Source: Gorillibacterium sp. (GTDB lineage Bacteria; Bacillota; Bacilli; Paenibacillales; NBRC-103111). Taken from it: a stretch of DNA of 5,311 bases. This document shows positions 4,573-5,311 of the stretch, one piece after another. The notes below the pieces were generated by a model. That model ran no database searches, had not been told where the DNA came from, and was given only the letters and a program-made list of their open reading frames with translations. Positions within the stretch are counted from its first letter, which is position 1; every line of letters begins with the position of its first letter. The stretch is from positions 1 through 5,311 of the forward strand of contig JAIMBU010000264.1 of NCBI GenBank assembly GCA_023511325.1. The letters are read 5' to 3'. The position numbers and the translations under genes were made by a program.

Positions 4573-5311
4573 ATGAGCAGTTTTGGCCATTTTTCTGCGG
4601 ACGGTACCGAATTCCGCTTTACGACACCCCGTACCCCGCGTCCAATGATGAATTATCTGTGGAATTCTAAGCTACTGTCTGGCGTGAATCAGCTTGGTGG
4701 CGGGACGGGAGCCTACGGCGACCGGGCAGCGGCTTATATCGACCAAGAAGGAAAAGGCAGGTCCGTCATTATCAAGAATGGCAACCGTTATCTCTATATC
4801 CGTGATGAAGAGACAGGTGAGTTCTGGAACCCGGGCTGGTATCCAGTCAACCGAGAATTGGACGCCTACAGTTGCACCCACGGGTTGGGCTACTCCCGGA
4901 TAGCGGGAACGTACGGCGACATTTCAACAGAGGCTCGAGTGTTCATTAATCAAGAAGATCCAGCGGAAATCTGGACGCTTTCGTTACAAAACCTTTCCGA
5001 CCGGGAACGGAAGCTCCGTGTCTACTCGTTTGTGGAATTTTCGCTCACGGGATACAAAATTTATAGCAATTATTACTCCAATCTGTTTGCCGAATATCAC
5101 GCCGAGCATCACATGGTGATGGCTCACAATACTACCCAAGACCGCACGCACGGCTGGTTTAATGGATTTATCGCTGCAAGTGAAGCGGTCAGCGGCTTTG
5201 ACAGTAGTCGCAAAGCCTTTGTCGGTACATATGGGCAGTTGAATGCACCGGACGCCGTCGTTCAGGGCCATTGCGCGAACAGCCTCGCCTCCAATGAAGA
5301 CATGGTTGGCG
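4573..5311 (+). CDS. GH94-type glycoside phosphorylase, N-terminal part, cut by the window edge
   Basis: The first 246 residues of a protein resembling GH94 (former glycosyltransferase family 36) phosphorylases. These enzymes cleave beta-linked disaccharides or oligosaccharides with phosphate to give a sugar 1-phosphate and a shorter sugar, usually in the cytoplasm. The visible part is the N-terminal beta-sandwich domain: TPRTPRPMMNYLWN at 18-31, NRYLYIRD at 71-78, FWNPGWYPV at 84-92, HGLGYSRI at 103-110, then a stretch with SGFDSSRKAFVGTYG and APDAVVQG, matching the layout of cellobiose phosphorylase. No signal peptide is seen. The start ATG 4573 lies 7 nt after AAGGAGG. The catalytic Asp and substrate-specific loops fall in the unseen alpha-barrel domain; family members are usually about 800 residues or more. 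Cellobiose, laminaribiose or another beta-glucoside are all possible. Its promoter carries a LacI operator, so it is probably the first gene of a sugar operon. Confidence 0.83.
   Translation, partial: MSSFGHFSADGTEFRFTTPRTPRPMMNYLWNSKLLSGVNQLGGGTGAYGDRAAAYIDQEGKGRSVIIKNGNRYLYIRDEETGEFWNPGWYPVNRELDAYSCTHGLGYSRIAGTYGDISTEARVFINQEDPAEIWTLSLQNLSDRERKLRVYSFVEFSLTGYKIYSNYYSNLFAEYHAEHHMVMAHNTTQDRTHGWFNGFIAASEAVSGFDSSRKAFVGTYGQLNAPDAVVQGHCANSLASNEDMVG

Noticed and set aside
4694..5271. Other open frames overlapping the phosphorylase gene on both strands
   Set aside because: They are shadows of a reading frame that has a promoter, operator, perfect ribosome binding site and clear GH94-type motifs.

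Overview
The window looks like chromosomal DNA of a low-to-mid GC Gram-positive bacterium of the Bacillales, most likely a Paenibacillus-type organism. The grounds are the near-perfect AAGGAGG ribosome binding sites, SigA-like promoters, a clostridial/Paenibacillus-type glutamyl-tRNA synthetase, and a LacI-controlled sugar phosphorylase gene. The assignment is inferred from style and protein resemblance, not from a database match.

Left half (1-3240, fairly AT-rich). A glutamyl-tRNA synthetase gene (gltX, minus strand) starts with GTG at 1422 and runs off the left edge, lacking only its last residues. Upstream of it on the same strand is a LysR-family regulator (1513-2442). The LysR stop codon is also the TG motif of a good extended -10 promoter that could drive gltX. 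An AT-rich divergent region (2443-2595) separates LysR from a plus-strand histidine phosphatase of the phosphoglycerate mutase superfamily (2596-3237). That region holds a candidate LysR dyad and overlapping -10 boxes on both strands. A weak terminator may follow the phosphatase gene.

Right half (3270-5311, visibly richer in GC). This is a self-contained sugar-utilisation module. A LacI-family repressor (3381-4394) is followed, after a 178-bp spacer, by the first 246 codons of a GH94-type glycoside phosphorylase that runs off the right edge. Both genes are preceded by the same palindromic operator with core ATAGGGAACGTTCCCTAT. It extends to a perfect 28-bp palindrome before lacI, and it lies between the -35 and -10 of the phosphorylase promoter. 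The simplest model is that the repressor controls both itself and the phosphorylase, and is released by a sugar related to the phosphorylase substrate.

The most unusual point is the start of the repressor gene. Its helix-turn-helix is fully encoded, but no ATG, GTG or TTG lies in frame before it. The best start is an ATC (3381) placed 8 nt after a perfect ribosome binding site. A standard gene caller would start at GTG 3441 and delete most of the DNA-binding helix-turn-helix. The lacI-phosphorylase spacer also holds a long imperfect inverted repeat and a three-part repeat that could pair in two alternative ways. I see no tRNA, rRNA, CRISPR array, transposon or phage gene, and no clear evidence of a wholly new system.
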